64,000 bases of DNA from Solea solea (Eukaryota > Chordata > Actinopteri > Pleuronectiformes > Soleidae): contig NC_081145.1 in the NCBI RefSeq assembly GCF_958295425.1, positions 18,232,772 to 18,296,771 on the forward strand, written 5' to 3'. Position numbers and translations under genes: made by a program. Positions 48,343-60,680 of this stretch are shown one piece after another (the first letter of the stretch is position 1; every line of letters starts with the position of its first letter). Under the pieces are notes generated by a model, which was given only the letters and a program-made list of their open reading frames with translations, did no database searches and was not told where the DNA came from.

Positions 48343-50397
48343 TTATTATTCCCCCAAATGAATTGCCTTTTTGAGGCCTTTCCCATACCCCAAAACTCAC
48401 CAATTTTTGTGACCGCATCAATCCTGGTGTAAATTTACGTCTGAAAAAGGTTCGGGGAATGTGCGTCGAAAATTGAATGTGGGAGGGGCCAATAAGTGCG
48501 GCGCCACCTGTCCAAATTCACCATGACCAACACAAATATCGCACATGCACGAAATTCGGTACACATGTGTAGTGGGTCAGGATGAAGAAAAAATTACATT
48601 ATGACCATGATCCAAACCCAACAGGAAATCCGCCATCTTGGGTTGATTGGCGATTTTTTGGCGATTTTGGCGAATTCGCAGCAATGGTATTTGAACTAAC
48701 TCCTCCTAGAGTTTTCGTGCGATCACCTTCAAACTTGGTGAGGTCCCTGTGGACCAGTTGAGGAGCTTACAGTATCAAATGTTTTTTCAAATGTCGCACG
48801 GCGCACGAGATAGGGGGCGGCAAAGTTCGTGATGATTCTGATGTTTCGCATCAGAAAAACAAAACTCTTATAACTTTGCGATGGAAGGTCCGATCCGAAC
48901 CAAACTTGCTATGATTGATGATGGGCCATGGCTGAAGACGTCTATGAAAAAACGGTGAAGTTTGAAAACAGCGCCTCCTTGTGGTGGAAGAAAATACACC
49001 AAAAAAAAGTTTTTTTACGATTTCGGGAATAACTTTTACACAGATAATCGTACCGCACTCAAAATTGGTGACAACAGTCAAAACACATGGTAGATGATGC
49101 GTGATCAATATAACGACAAATCGTTTAACGGTGTTGCCGTGGCAACGACGCAAAGTCGGATTTTTGGGACAAAAAATCAAACTGCTACAACTTCGCGAAT
49201 CCTGGTCCGATCTGAACCAAACTTGCTAGGATTGATGACAGTCCGGCCCTAAAGACGTCTATATGAAAATATTCAATTTCGAAAACAGCGCCCCCTGGTG
49301 ACAGCAGACAATATGACAGCTTGTATTTCAATTATCTCCTCCTAGAGCTTTTGTGCGATCACCTTCAAACTTGGTGAGATCAATGTGGACGAGTTGAGCA
49401 TCAAAAGTTATCAAAAGCTTCTTAAAATATTGTATGGCGTACGAGATAGGGGGCGCCAAAATTGGAGATAATAATAATTTTTCATAACAGACAATGAAAC
49501 TCTTATAACTTCGCGATGGAAGGTCTGATCCCAACCAAACTTGCTATAGTTGAGGATGGTTAGTTGCTGAAGACGACTATGTTGCTGAAACGGTACATTT
49601 TGAAAACAGCGCCTCCTGGTGGTGGTAGAAAATTCTAAAAAAACAAACTGTTACAACTTTGCCAATCCTGGTCCGATCTGAACCAAACTTGCAAGGATTG
49701 ATGACAGTCCGGCCCTGAACACGTCTATATGAAAATATTCATTTTCAAATACAGCGCCCCCTGGTGACAGCAGACAGAATTACATTTATAGTTTTTGATG
49801 CTGCTCCAACAGGGATTGTTGTATTCACTTGAAACTTAGTATGTGGGACCCCAGACCCTTCCTCAACATGTCCGTAAAAGGTCACTTCCCTACAGGAAGT
49901 GGAACGCCCGAAACAGGAAGTAAAGTCTTACATTGTCCGATCTGAACAAAACTTGATGTGTAAGACAAGGGAACTTCCCTGAACACGTTTACGGAGACGA
50001 ACAGGAAGTTGGCCATTTTAAACAGGAAGTGCCCTCTAACTTTGCCGTATGTTGTCCGATTTGCACAAAACCTTTTATGTGACACCAGGGACCTGTCCTG
50101 AGCATGTCTGCAAGAGATGACCTCCCAACAGGAAGTGGAATGCCCGAAACAGGAAGTAAACTCTAAGATTGTCCGATCTGCACAAAACTTGATATGTAAG
50201 ACAAGGGAAGTTCCCTGAACACGTTTACGGACACGCACTTGACCGAACAGGAAGTCTGCCATTTTAAACAGGAAGTGCACTATAACTTTGCCATACGTTG
50301 CCCGATCCCCCTCGAAATTTGGAACGACATACGCGGGGACGCCGCTGAAAATAACTAGTACTGAAAATAACTAGTACTGAAAATAACTAGTACTGAA
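48266..50397 (+). repeat. array unit U6
   Basis: Stem-loop head with an intact right arm. CTCF-like sites at 49286-49304 and 49752-49770. Two 246-bp modules and four 16-bp repeats. Confidence 0.9.
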
Positions 50398-50520
50398 AAT
50401 AACTAGTACCGCGCGCGGTGAATGAACGGGTGAGAGCTCGAGGCACGCGGGGAGCCGTGGCACACGGCGACCCGTGGGTCGGCTCGAACCCGTTCAGAAC
50501 CGCGCGCGGTACTAGTTATT
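50398..50520. repeat. hairpin H6
   Basis: The outer arms are intact. The inner stem is damaged: the GCG of CCCGCGTG is reduced, giving GACCCGTGGGTC, and GAGCGCG is changed to GAGCTCG. Confidence 0.9.
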
Positions 50521-50636
50521 ATTATTAGGGTTCGAGCAACAAGGTTGCAAGAACCCTATTGAAATGCAAAAGATTATTATTATTATTATTAGGGTTCGAG
50601 CAACAAGGTTGCAAGAACCCTATTGAAACTGGAAGG

Positions 50637-50667
<31 letters not shown>

Positions 50668-52968
50668 TTATTATTCCCCCAAATGAATTGCCTTTTTGAG
50701 GCCTTTCCCATACCCCAAAACTCACCAATTTTTGTGACCGCATCAATCCTGGTGTAAATTTACGTCTGAAAAAGGTTCGGGGAATGTGCGTTGAAAATTT
50801 AATGTGGGAGGGGCCAATAAGTGCGGCGCCACCTGTCCAAATTCACCATGACCAACACAAATATCGCACATGCACGAAATTCGGTACACATGTGTAGTGG
50901 GTCAGGATGAAGAAAAAATTACATTATGACCATGATCCAAACCCAACAGGAAATCCGCCATCTTGGGTTGATTGGCCATTTTTTGGCGATTTTGGCGAAT
51001 TCGCAGCAATGGTATTTGAACTAACTCCTCCTAGAGTTTTCTTGCGATCACCTTCAAACTTGTTGAGGTCCCTGTGGACCAGTTGAGGAGCTCACGGTAT
51101 CAAAAGTTTTTTCAAATGTCGCACGGCGCACAAGATAGGGGGCGGCAAAGTTCGTGATGATTCTGATGTTTCGCATCAGAAAAACAAAACTCTTATAACT
51201 TTGCGATGGAAGGTCCGATCCGAACCAAACTTGCTACCATTGATGATGGGCCATGGTTGAAGACCTCTATGAAAAAACGGTGAAGTTTGAAAACAGCGCC
51301 TCCTTGTGGTGAAAGAAAATACACAAAAAAAAAGTTTTTTTACAATTTCGGGAATAACTTTTACACAGATAATCGTACCGCACTGAAAATTGGTGACAAC
51401 AGTCAAAACACATGGTAGATGATGCGTGATCAATATGACAACAAATCGTTTAACGGTGTTGCCATGGCAACGACGCAAAGTCGGATTTTTGGGACAAAAA
51501 ATCAAACTGCTACAACTTCGTGAATCCTGGTCCGATCTGAACCAAACTTGCTAGGATTGATGATAGTCCGGCCCTAAAGACGTCTATATGAAAATATTAA
51601 ATTTCGAAAACAGCGCCCCCTGGTGACAGCAGACAATATGACAGCTTGTATTTCAATTATCTCCTCCTAGAGCTTTTGTGCGATCACCTTCAAACTTGGT
51701 GAGATCAATGTGGACGAGTTGAGCATCAAAAGTTATCGAAAGCTTTTTAAAATATTGTATGGCGTACGAGATAGGGGGCGCCAAAATTGGAGATAATAAT
51801 AATTTTTCATAACAGACAATGAAACTCTTATAACTTCGCGATGGAAGGTCTGATCCCAACCAAACTTGCTATAGTTGATGCTGGTTAGTTGCTGAAGACG
51901 ACTATGTTGCTGAAACGGTACATTTTGAAAACAGCACCTCCTGGTGGTGGTAGAAAATTCTAAAAAAACAAACTGTTACAACTTTGCCAATCCTGGTCCG
52001 ATCTGAACCAAACTTGCAAGGATTGATGACAGTCCGGCCCTGAACACGTCTATATGAAAATATTCATTTTCAAATACAGCGCCCCCTGGTGACAGCAGAC
52101 AGAATTACATTTATAGTTTTTGATGCTGCTCCAACAGGGATTGTTGTATCCACTTGAAACTTAGTATGTGGGACCCCAGACCCTTCCTCAACATGTCCGT
52201 AAAAGGTCACCTCCCTACAGGAAGTGGAACGCCCGAAACAGGAAGTAAAGTCTTACATTGTCCGATTGACACGAAACTAGATATGTGAGTTACTGGACCT
52301 TCCCTGAACATGTTTCCGGAGACGCCGTTGACCGAACAGGAAGTCGGCCATTTTAAACAGGAAGTGCCCTCTAACTTTGCCGTACGTTGTCCGATCTGCA
52401 CAAAACCTTATATGTGACACCAGGGACCTGTCCTGAGCATGTCCGTAAAAGGTCACCTCCCTACAGGAAGTGGAACGCCCAAAACAGGAAGTAAAGTCTT
52501 ACATTGTCCGATTTGAACAAAACTTGATATGTGAGTTATGGGACCTTCCCTGAACATGTTTCCAGAGACGAACAGGAAGTTGGCCATTTTAAACAGGAAG
52601 TGCCCTCTAACTTTGCCGTACGTTGTCCGATTTGCACGAAACCTTATATGTGACACCAGGGACCTGTCCTGAGCATGTCTGCAAAAGATGACCTCCCAAC
52701 AGGAAGTGGAATGCCCGAAACAGGAAGTAAACTCTAAGATTGTCCGATCTGCACAAAACTTGATATGTAAGACAAGGAAAGTTCCCTGAACACGTTTACG
52801 GACACGCACTTGACCGAACAGGAAGTCTGCCATTTTAAACAGGAAGTGCCCTATAACTTTGCCATACATTGCCCGATCCCCCTCGAAATTTGGAACGACA
52901 TGCGCGGGGACGCCGCTGAAAATAACTAGTACTGAAAATAACTAGTACTGAAAATAACTAGTACTGAA
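50521..52968 (+). repeat. array unit U7
   Basis: Two stem-loop heads in tandem (50527 and 50591). The first is followed by GAAATGCAAAAG instead of GAAACTGGAAGG. CTCF-like sites at 51611-51629 and 52077-52095. Three 246-bp modules and four 16-bp repeats. Confidence 0.9.
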
Positions 52969-53093
52969 AATAACTAGTACCGCGCGCGGTGAATGAACGG
53001 GTGAGAGCGCGAGGCACGCGGGGAGCCGTGGCACACGGCGACCCGCGTGGGTCGGCTCGAACCCGTTCAGAACCGCGCGCGGTACTAGTTATT
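52969..53093. repeat. hairpin H7
   Basis: Complete copy; no stem-loop head follows. Confidence 0.9.
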
Positions 53094-55504
53094 TTTATTC
53101 TTATTATTCCCCCAAATGAATTGCCTTTTTGAGGCCTTTCCCATACCCCAAAACTCACCAATTTTTGTGACCGCATCAATCCTGGTGTAAATTTACGTCT
53201 GAAAAAGGTTCGGGGAATGTGCGTCGAAAATTGAATGTGGGAGGGGCCAATAAGTGCGGCGCCACCTGTCCAAATTCACCATGACCAACACAAATATCGC
53301 ACATGCACGAAATTCGGTACACATGTGTAGTGGGTCAGGATGAAGAAAAAATTACATTATGACCATGATCCAAACCCAACAGGAAATCCGCCATCTTGGG
53401 TTGATTGGCGATTTTTTGGCGATTTTGGCGAATTCGCAGCAATGGTATTTGAACTAACTCCTCCTAGAGTTTTCGTGCGATCACCTTCAAACTTGGTGAG
53501 GTCCCTGTGGACCAGTTGAGGAGCTCCCGGTATCAAAAGTTTTTTCAAATGTCGCATGGCGCACGAGATAGGGGGCGGCAAAGTTCGTGATGATTCTGAT
53601 GTTTCGCATCAGAAAAAAAAAACTCTTATAACTTTGCGATGGAAGGTCCGATCCGAACCAAACTTGCTACCATTGATGATGGGCCATGGCTGAAGACGTC
53701 TATGAAAAAACGGTGAAGTTTGAAAACAGCGCCTTCTTGTGGTGAAAGAAAATACACAAAAAAAAAGTTTTTTTACGATTTCGGGAATAACTTTTACACA
53801 GATAATCGTACCGCACTGAAAATTGGTGACAACAGTCAAAACACATGGTAGATGATGCGTGATCAATATGACGACAAATCGTTTAACGGTGTTGCCATGG
53901 CAACGACGCAAAGTCGGATTTTTGGGACAAAAAATCAAACTGCTACAACTTCGTGAAACCTGGTCCGATCTGAACCAAACTTGCTAGGATTGATGATAGT
54001 CCGGCCCTAAAGACGTCTATATGAAAATATTAAATTTCGAAAACAGCGCCCCCTGGTGACAGCAGACAATATGACAGCTTGTATTTCAATTATCTCCTCC
54101 TAGAGCTTTTGTGCGATCACCTTCAAACTTGGTGAGATCAATGTGGACGAGTTGAGCATCAAAAGTTATCAAAAGCTTTTTAAAATATTGTATGGCGTAC
54201 GAGATAGGGGGCGCCAAAATTGGAGATAATAATAATTTTTCATAACAGCCAATGAAACTCTTATAACTTCGCGATGGAAGGTCTGATCCCAACCAAACTT
54301 GCTATAGTTGATGATGGTTAGTTGCTGAAGAAGACTATGTTGCTGAAACGGTACATTTTGAAAACAGCGCCTCCTGGTGGTGGTAGAAAATTCTAAAAAA
54401 ACAAACTGTTACAACTTTGCTAATCCTGGTCCGATCTGAACCAAACTTGCAAGGATTGATGACAGTCCGGCCCTGAACACGTCTATATGAAAATATTCAT
54501 TTTCAAATACAGCGCCCCCTGGTGACAGCAGACAGAATTACATTTATAGTTTTTGATGCTGCTCCAACAGGGATTGTTGTATCCGCTTGAAACTTAGTAT
54601 GTGGGACCCCAGACCCTTCCTCAACATGTCCGTAAAAGGTCACCTCCCTACAGGAAGTGGAAGGCCCGAAACAGGAAGTAAAGTCTTACATTGTCCGATT
54701 GACACGAAACTGGATATGTGAGTTACGGGACCTTCCCTGAACATGTTTCCGGAGACGAACAGGAAGTCGGCCATTTTAAACAGGAAGTGCCCTCTAACTT
54801 TGCCGTACATTGTCCGATTTGCACAAAACCTTATATGTGAGTTACGGGACCTTCCCTGAATATGTTTACGGAGACGCCGTTGACCGAACAGGAAGTCGGC
54901 CATTTTAAACAGGAAGTGCCTTCTAACTTTGCCGTACGTTGTCCGATCTGCACAAAACCTTCTATGTGACACCAGGGACCTGTCCTGAGCATGTCCGTAA
55001 AAGGTCACCTCCCTACAGGAAGTGGAACGCCCGAAACAGGAAGTAAAGTCTTACATTGTCCGATTGACACAAAATTAGATATGTGAGTTACGGGACCTTC
55101 CCTGAACATGTTTCCGGAGACAAACAGGAAGTCGGCCATTTTAAACAGGAAGTGCCCTCTAACTTTGCCGTACGTTGTCCGATTTGCACGAAACCTTTTA
55201 TGTGACACCAGGGACCTGTCCTGAGCATGTCTGCAAGAGATGACCTCCTAACAGGAAGTGGAATGTCCGAAACAGGAAGTAAACTCTAAGATTATCCGAT
55301 CTACACAAAACTTGATATGTAAGACAAGGGAAGTTCCCTGAACACGTTTACGGACACGCACTTGACCGAACAGGAAGTCTGCCATTTTAAACAGGAAGTG
55401 CCCTATAACTTTGCCATACGTTGCCCGATCCCCCCCGAAATTTGGATCGACATGCGTGGGGACGCCGCTGAAAATAACTAGTACTGAAAATAACTAGTAC
55501 TGAA
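53094..55504 (+). repeat. array unit U8
   Basis: CTCF-like sites at 54054-54072 and 54510-54528. Three full and one partial 246-bp module and three 16-bp repeats. The partial module is the same rearrangement as in U5. Confidence 0.9.
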
Positions 55505-55629
55505 AATAACTAGTACCGCGCGCGGTGAATGAACGGGTGAGAGCGCGAGGCACGCGGGGAGCCGTGGCACACGGCGACCCGCGTGGGTCGGCTCGAACCC
55601 GTTCAGAACCGCGCGCGGTACTAGTTATT
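55505..55629. repeat. hairpin H8, right boundary of the array
   Basis: Complete copy. Sequence after ACTAGTTATT is unrelated and non-repetitive, so the array ends sharply here. Confidence 0.9.
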
Positions 55630-56879
55630 TTTATTGTTGTTATTTTTAGAGAGAGTGCAAACCTTTGCCAGCGCTGCTCATTTTCTTAGTGTCAATGTAC
55701 TCATATCTTGTAAAATTTGATCTAAATCTATCCTTTTACTTTTTTTTTTTTGGTGAAGGTATTAATGCAGGAAGTCGCACATCAACACATGAAGCGCAGG
55801 AAAAATACTGGATTTCTGTGTGTTTATTTTAGTTTTAGAAGGAGAATCAACACTTTGTTTTCCATTATCATTCCAAAGCATAGCTTGCTCTTGAAGAAAA
55901 TGAGACTCAACTTTGGCTCTGAAAAGCAAATTTGAGTGGAGGTAGATCTGAGTTTGCTGCGCCTTTTCTTTTCCCTAAATGTTGGCAGTTTATCCCAAGT
56001 AGCCTGGAGGTGAAACAATAAATCAATTAACCATCAAAAATCTAATTTGCATGTTTTCCTCCATTTCTTTTTTCTTTAGTTCCACATTCTCATACATGTT
56101 TGAATTGCATTTCTTTGTTGACTGTATGTGATACTAAACTAAGCTTAAAAGTTTAAGAGAGCTTGAACATTTTTTAAAACAATTTCTTGACTGAATATTT
56201 AGCTGTCTCTTTAGAAGACATAGTTGTAAGTAAGGAAGTCAAGTAACACGTGACAAAACTTCAATGAATCCTATCTTTAACTCTTAATGCGATGGTTTAC
56301 ACCGATAAACATTTGTGCATCTGTAGTAAACGTCAACGCACAGACTAAAACTCCACTGTTCATTTTGGAGACTGTAGAGTCGGTGAGTAAGTAGGTCAGT
56401 ATGTTTAATCTGTTAACACTTTGAACAAAAAAAAAAAGAAAAAGTGAACTACAACCTTTTTCGGCTGACGTTTTAAGACTGCACTCACGTTCCACCGCTC
56501 GTATCTAATAATCTGGTGCGTTCATCTGGGTTATGTAGTTCACGTGCGACAGATCCAACCGTGAGAAATCCAACAAGAGCAGAGCAAACACCCTGTTTGT
56601 CCTTTTGTACATTGTTCATTTCGCTCACAGGAGTCACTGTGTGGGCGATAAAATAATCAGGCCACACACACACAAACCATATTGTGATAAAATATATATA
56701 TATATGATTTATTATTATTTTTTTAAATCATCATCTTCTTTCTCTCCGCTGACTTTCTCACATCATCTGGTCAGCAGAAAGCCTTATCTGGCTACTCCAT
56801 TTCCTGTGTGAGCCAGGGCCCCCGCTAGGGTACCGGACGCCCTCATTACATGTACAGCTATGTGGGGGGTGTTTTTGTG

Positions 56880-57031
56880 TGGATTGTGTGTGTGTGTGCG
56901 TGTACACGTGTGTGTGTGTGGTGGGGTGGCTCTCTCGGGAGTGTACACTGGTGTAGTGGAACTTCGTTCTAAAGGCAGCTGTTAAAAGCGTTTCCACAAG
57001 ACTCGGGAGGAGGGGGAGTTTATGAGTTACA

Positions 57032-57069
<38 letters not shown>

Positions 57070-57122
57070 ACGCATGTGTGTGATTCTAGCTCGTGCTTTT
57101 TAGAGTGTGTGTGTGTGTGTGT
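56880..57122. repeat. cluster of GT microsatellites
   Basis: Three GT runs lie within 250 bp (about 56885-56920, 57034-57068 and 57104-57122). Confidence 0.9.
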
Positions 57123-58774
57123 TGTGTCTACTCCCAGGAAGCAGTGGAGTGAGAGAAAGTAGGGAATAGGGAGAGAGTGACGTTGCTGACTTCCTGTTTT
57201 GGTATTGACTTGTGCCCAATGGGACTCAGTGAAATGAAGCACAGGCGCTTAGCAACAGCAGTCCAACAATGTCAAGGACATTCGTGATTCCCTCTCAAAC
57301 TTACCAGCAACAATAATAATAATAATAATGATAATAACAATAAGGAAATGTCTCCGTCTCTAGGGTCAAGGTGTCACCATGACTCAACAGTCTCACTCCA
57401 CTGTTTCCCATCATGCTGCAATAGATTTTCTTTCGGCTGAAACATTAATAGTGTTCCCATCCACACTGTGACTCCCTCTGGCTGGAATGTTGATACAAGG
57501 CATCAAAGCCTCAATACTGAGACATCACTGACCATTTCTTGTAACAAAAGATCATGACGATAGTAACGGGGGGAAGTCAGCCAGTAAGTCAGCGTGCACC
57601 ATACCGCATCAGCATCTTAATGAAGCACAGCCGTTAATTAAAAACATTTCAAATATTGCAGGATAAAAGGGCATATTGTGACATTTAGGAGGGTTTATTG
57701 GCAGGAAATGAATATACTAAAAAGGGGTTGGGGGGGTTGTTAAAATATAACCGAAAACCATTATTTTAATCACAAACAATGCCGTTTTCAATGTAAGGAG
57801 TATTATTTACATGAATGAGACAAACTAGTTGACCGAAACATGTTTTACATCGCCCATGAGTGAATTTGCAATCTACCCGATATAATGTGGGGCTGCTTAT
57901 CAGATCAGATCAGATTATATAATTTGAACCCTTTAGGGCCTCGCTTTAGGCAGCCGTCTCACACACACACACAGCATGTGCTCTGAAGCAGAAGATTAAG
58001 AAAATGAGAGTTGAGTCAAGTCCGTCGTTCCCTGACGCACACGGGAAAGAGAGGGGTGAGCGGAGAAGTCCTCAGTTTGTTGTGATCTTCAGTCTCACCA
58101 CTAGATGTCACTAATTATTACACACTGGGCCCTTTTAATAGTGAGCAACAATGTTTTCTATTTAAGCACATAAAAAAAGAGAGGTTTTTGTTTTTAGCTG
58201 ATCCACTCAGTATAAGAAGGCAATTAGTCAAATGAATGATGGAGTTAAAAAGGCAGCTGGCAGAGTTGTCAAGTCCACTTATTATAAGCGACACTTAATA
58301 AAGTTGCTTACAAATATTGGTGGTTGTGAGTTGTGGGTTTTTTGGGCTTGTGTATCTGGGCTTGTTCCATGAGTTGTCAAGCAAATATTTTTGATATGTT
58401 ATTCAAACGCAGGATAGTCCACCCCTCCCTTTCCCCACAGACACACAGGTGACTGCAGAGTTTTTCCCCACCCACACCTTTCTTCTGATTGGCTCTGATC
58501 CTGATGGCAACAAGTACAAGCCAATCAGAGGTAGAGGAGGTAGAGGTTTGTTTGTTTGTTTGTTTTCCAGTTGGGAACTTGGGTGATCGTAGATAGGAGG
58601 AGGATTTCTTTATTGACAGACAATGTCGTCCTTTTATACTGCCTTTCTTTATTGGCGAGAGAGATATTTAAAGTGAAAGAGGAAAAATCTGAATTTTGCT
58701 CTATTTTATGACACATTGGTTTCATTTAGACTCTAAATTCACCATAGGTGTGAATGTGTGTTTTTTATTTAATT

Positions 58775-58990
58775 TTATTTATTTAATTTTGAGTGACCAA
58801 TTTACCTAATCCCCATATTGCATGTTTTTGGACTGTGGGAGGAAGCCGGAGAAAACCCACACACACACACGGGGAGAACATGCAAACGCCATGCAGAAAG
58901 GCCCTTGTTCCAACTGGGGCTCCAACCTGTGTCTTGTTGCTGCAAAGGCAAGAGTGCTAACCACAACGATTGGCACAACAGTCTAAAATT
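58775..58990 (-). mobile_element. tRNA-derived SINE-like fragment
   Basis: On the minus strand it reads GTGGTTAGCACTCTTGCC (A-box region) and a degenerate B-box, then GCATGTTCTCCCCGTGTG and CTCCGGCTTCCTCCCACAG. These are phrases of a widespread teleost repeat. It is interrupted by a CA run. Confidence 0.6.
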
Positions 58991-60659
58991 GCAAATGGTC
59001 ATATCCCATCTGTTCTTATAATGTTAAATAAATGTTAAAAGCTTGATAAAAGCTTGTTTAAGTCCCTCTTGTGGTCATTGTGCTGACGTTTTGGTGAAGA
59101 GAGAGAGCAGTCACTTGCTTTCATAGACCCGGTTGCTTGTTTATCTTGTGTAAAGTAAAAGTATCATGAAAGCAAGTCTTGTAGGCCACGTGAATAATAT
59201 ACAGTAAATATGGATGGTGTTGTTGTTTTCTGCACAATGTAGGATTCCATACTGTATTATCAACTTTAATCTATACATTATACAGTTAATGCTGCATCTT
59301 TTGTTTTTAAATAAGAAACACATTTTGCAGCATACAACATATTACCTTAACGTAGTCATGGTTAGCTGCTCGAAGCAACAACCGTCAAGTGTTGCAGTAC
59401 TTTGGGCAGCGGTGTCAGAAAAGGCCAAACTAGATCATGGTGGGATGGAGCCCAGCGTCAAGGTTGTAGGTGGCAGGGATTCCCAAAATGATTCAGGGCG
59501 ATTAAACATTGAAAATAGAAATATTAAGGCTGCATTCGTACAACGTTTGCAACATACAACTGTTACAAAAAGGAATTTACAGATCAAAACATGTTTAGAA
59601 GAAGAGGATCCTTGAACTTCTGCTGAAGAACCACCGAGAGCTTCTACTGAACCTAAAACTGAAAGTCAGTGTTCACAGTCCATTTAATTGACTTATTCAG
59701 ATCAAGTTGTGGTCAACAAAAACCAAGAAGGAAGTGAGATTTCCTCGCTCAGAAATGCCAGAATTTGTGCATTTTTAAATGAAAATGGAGTCGTGTGGAA
59801 GTAACCGGACTTTCAGTTTCAGCCACCATTGTGCATTAGTTCCCTGCATAAGAGATGCTGAACACTGAGAATCTAATCAGTGAATAATAAAGATGGGGAA
59901 AATTAAGACTTCTGACCTGGTTCAGACTGATGCTGTACTTGCACGCACCTCTCTCTATTTACATTTTTGACGTCAGGCATTTTAAACCAGAATTAAGTGT
60001 TTCAATGAATAATCAAGAACTTTGATTAGAAAAACATCTCCCGTCGCATCAGAAGTGGAACAGGTCAAGCAAATATTTATGCTTCCTCCAGGAACTGAAT
60101 AAATCACTCCTCTGGAGCGCGTCCTCCACTGCAGTCCGAATTCCACTTCGGCGGATATGGGCCCAAGTGCAGAGAAACCAAACAAGAGTGGCTTCTCCAG
60201 GAACGAGGGTCACTGCTTTGAGCTGGCAGGCTCCCCTTCAAAAGGCTCAGAAAGAAAGAGCAGCTGCCAGAGCATAGAAATGTGGGAAACCTGAGCGTAC
60301 CTGACAGCAGTCTGACAGGAAGTTGTCTTTGGCCAACACTGAAGCATTAACCCGTCACAGTGCAACAACCAAAGAGCAGATGGCCAACATGAAAGTCACG
60401 TGTGTGTGTGTTGGTGTTTGAGTTTAACGGCAGTGTTCCTTTTTGTCTTGTTTGTCGAGTCATTTTCAACTGAGGCAAATCATAGCTCTGAGCCAAAGCA
60501 TTGGATTTCCACCTCCTGTTGAGTTCTCTCTTTCTGCTTTAATACGTTCATTGAAAGTTGTATTATGAGGAAAATCTTATCATTGCACTAGTGTCATCAT
60601 CCCTCTTAGAATTTCCACTAGAGCAATGACACCATTGTATGTTTTCACACAAGCAATTC

Positions 60660-60680
60660 TTTTTTTTTTTTTTTTTTTTA
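60660..60680. repeat. poly-T tract
   Basis: About 20 consecutive T, then AT-rich sequence. Confidence 0.85.

Larger units (their letters stand above)
32771..55629. repeat. tandem repeat array (U0-U8), about 22.9 kb
   Basis: One diverged unit (U0) is followed by eight near-identical units (U1-U8). The landmark TTTCGCATCAGAAAA recurs near 36488, 38889, 41344, 44061, 46261, 48851, 51176 and 53609, giving spacings of 2401, 2455, 2717, 2200, 2590, 2325 and 2433. Units are separated by CpG-dense hairpins ending ACTAGTTATT. The unit has no transposase or reverse-transcriptase frame. Minus-strand frames of 109 and 68 codons recur in each unit but look like by-products of recent duplication. Confidence 0.95.

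Noticed and set aside
52958..53179. Frames of 73-74 codons across the hairpins (also 38238, 45607)
   Set aside because: They read through an inverted repeat; the Arg/Ala-rich composition reflects CpG density, not a protein.
32771..55629. CRISPR-like array
   Set aside because: Units are kilobases long, the repeats are not short direct repeats with unique spacers, and the host is a vertebrate.
59214..59615. 133-codon plus-strand frame
   Set aside because: No family resemblance, no flanking splice or promoter support and AT-rich 5' half.
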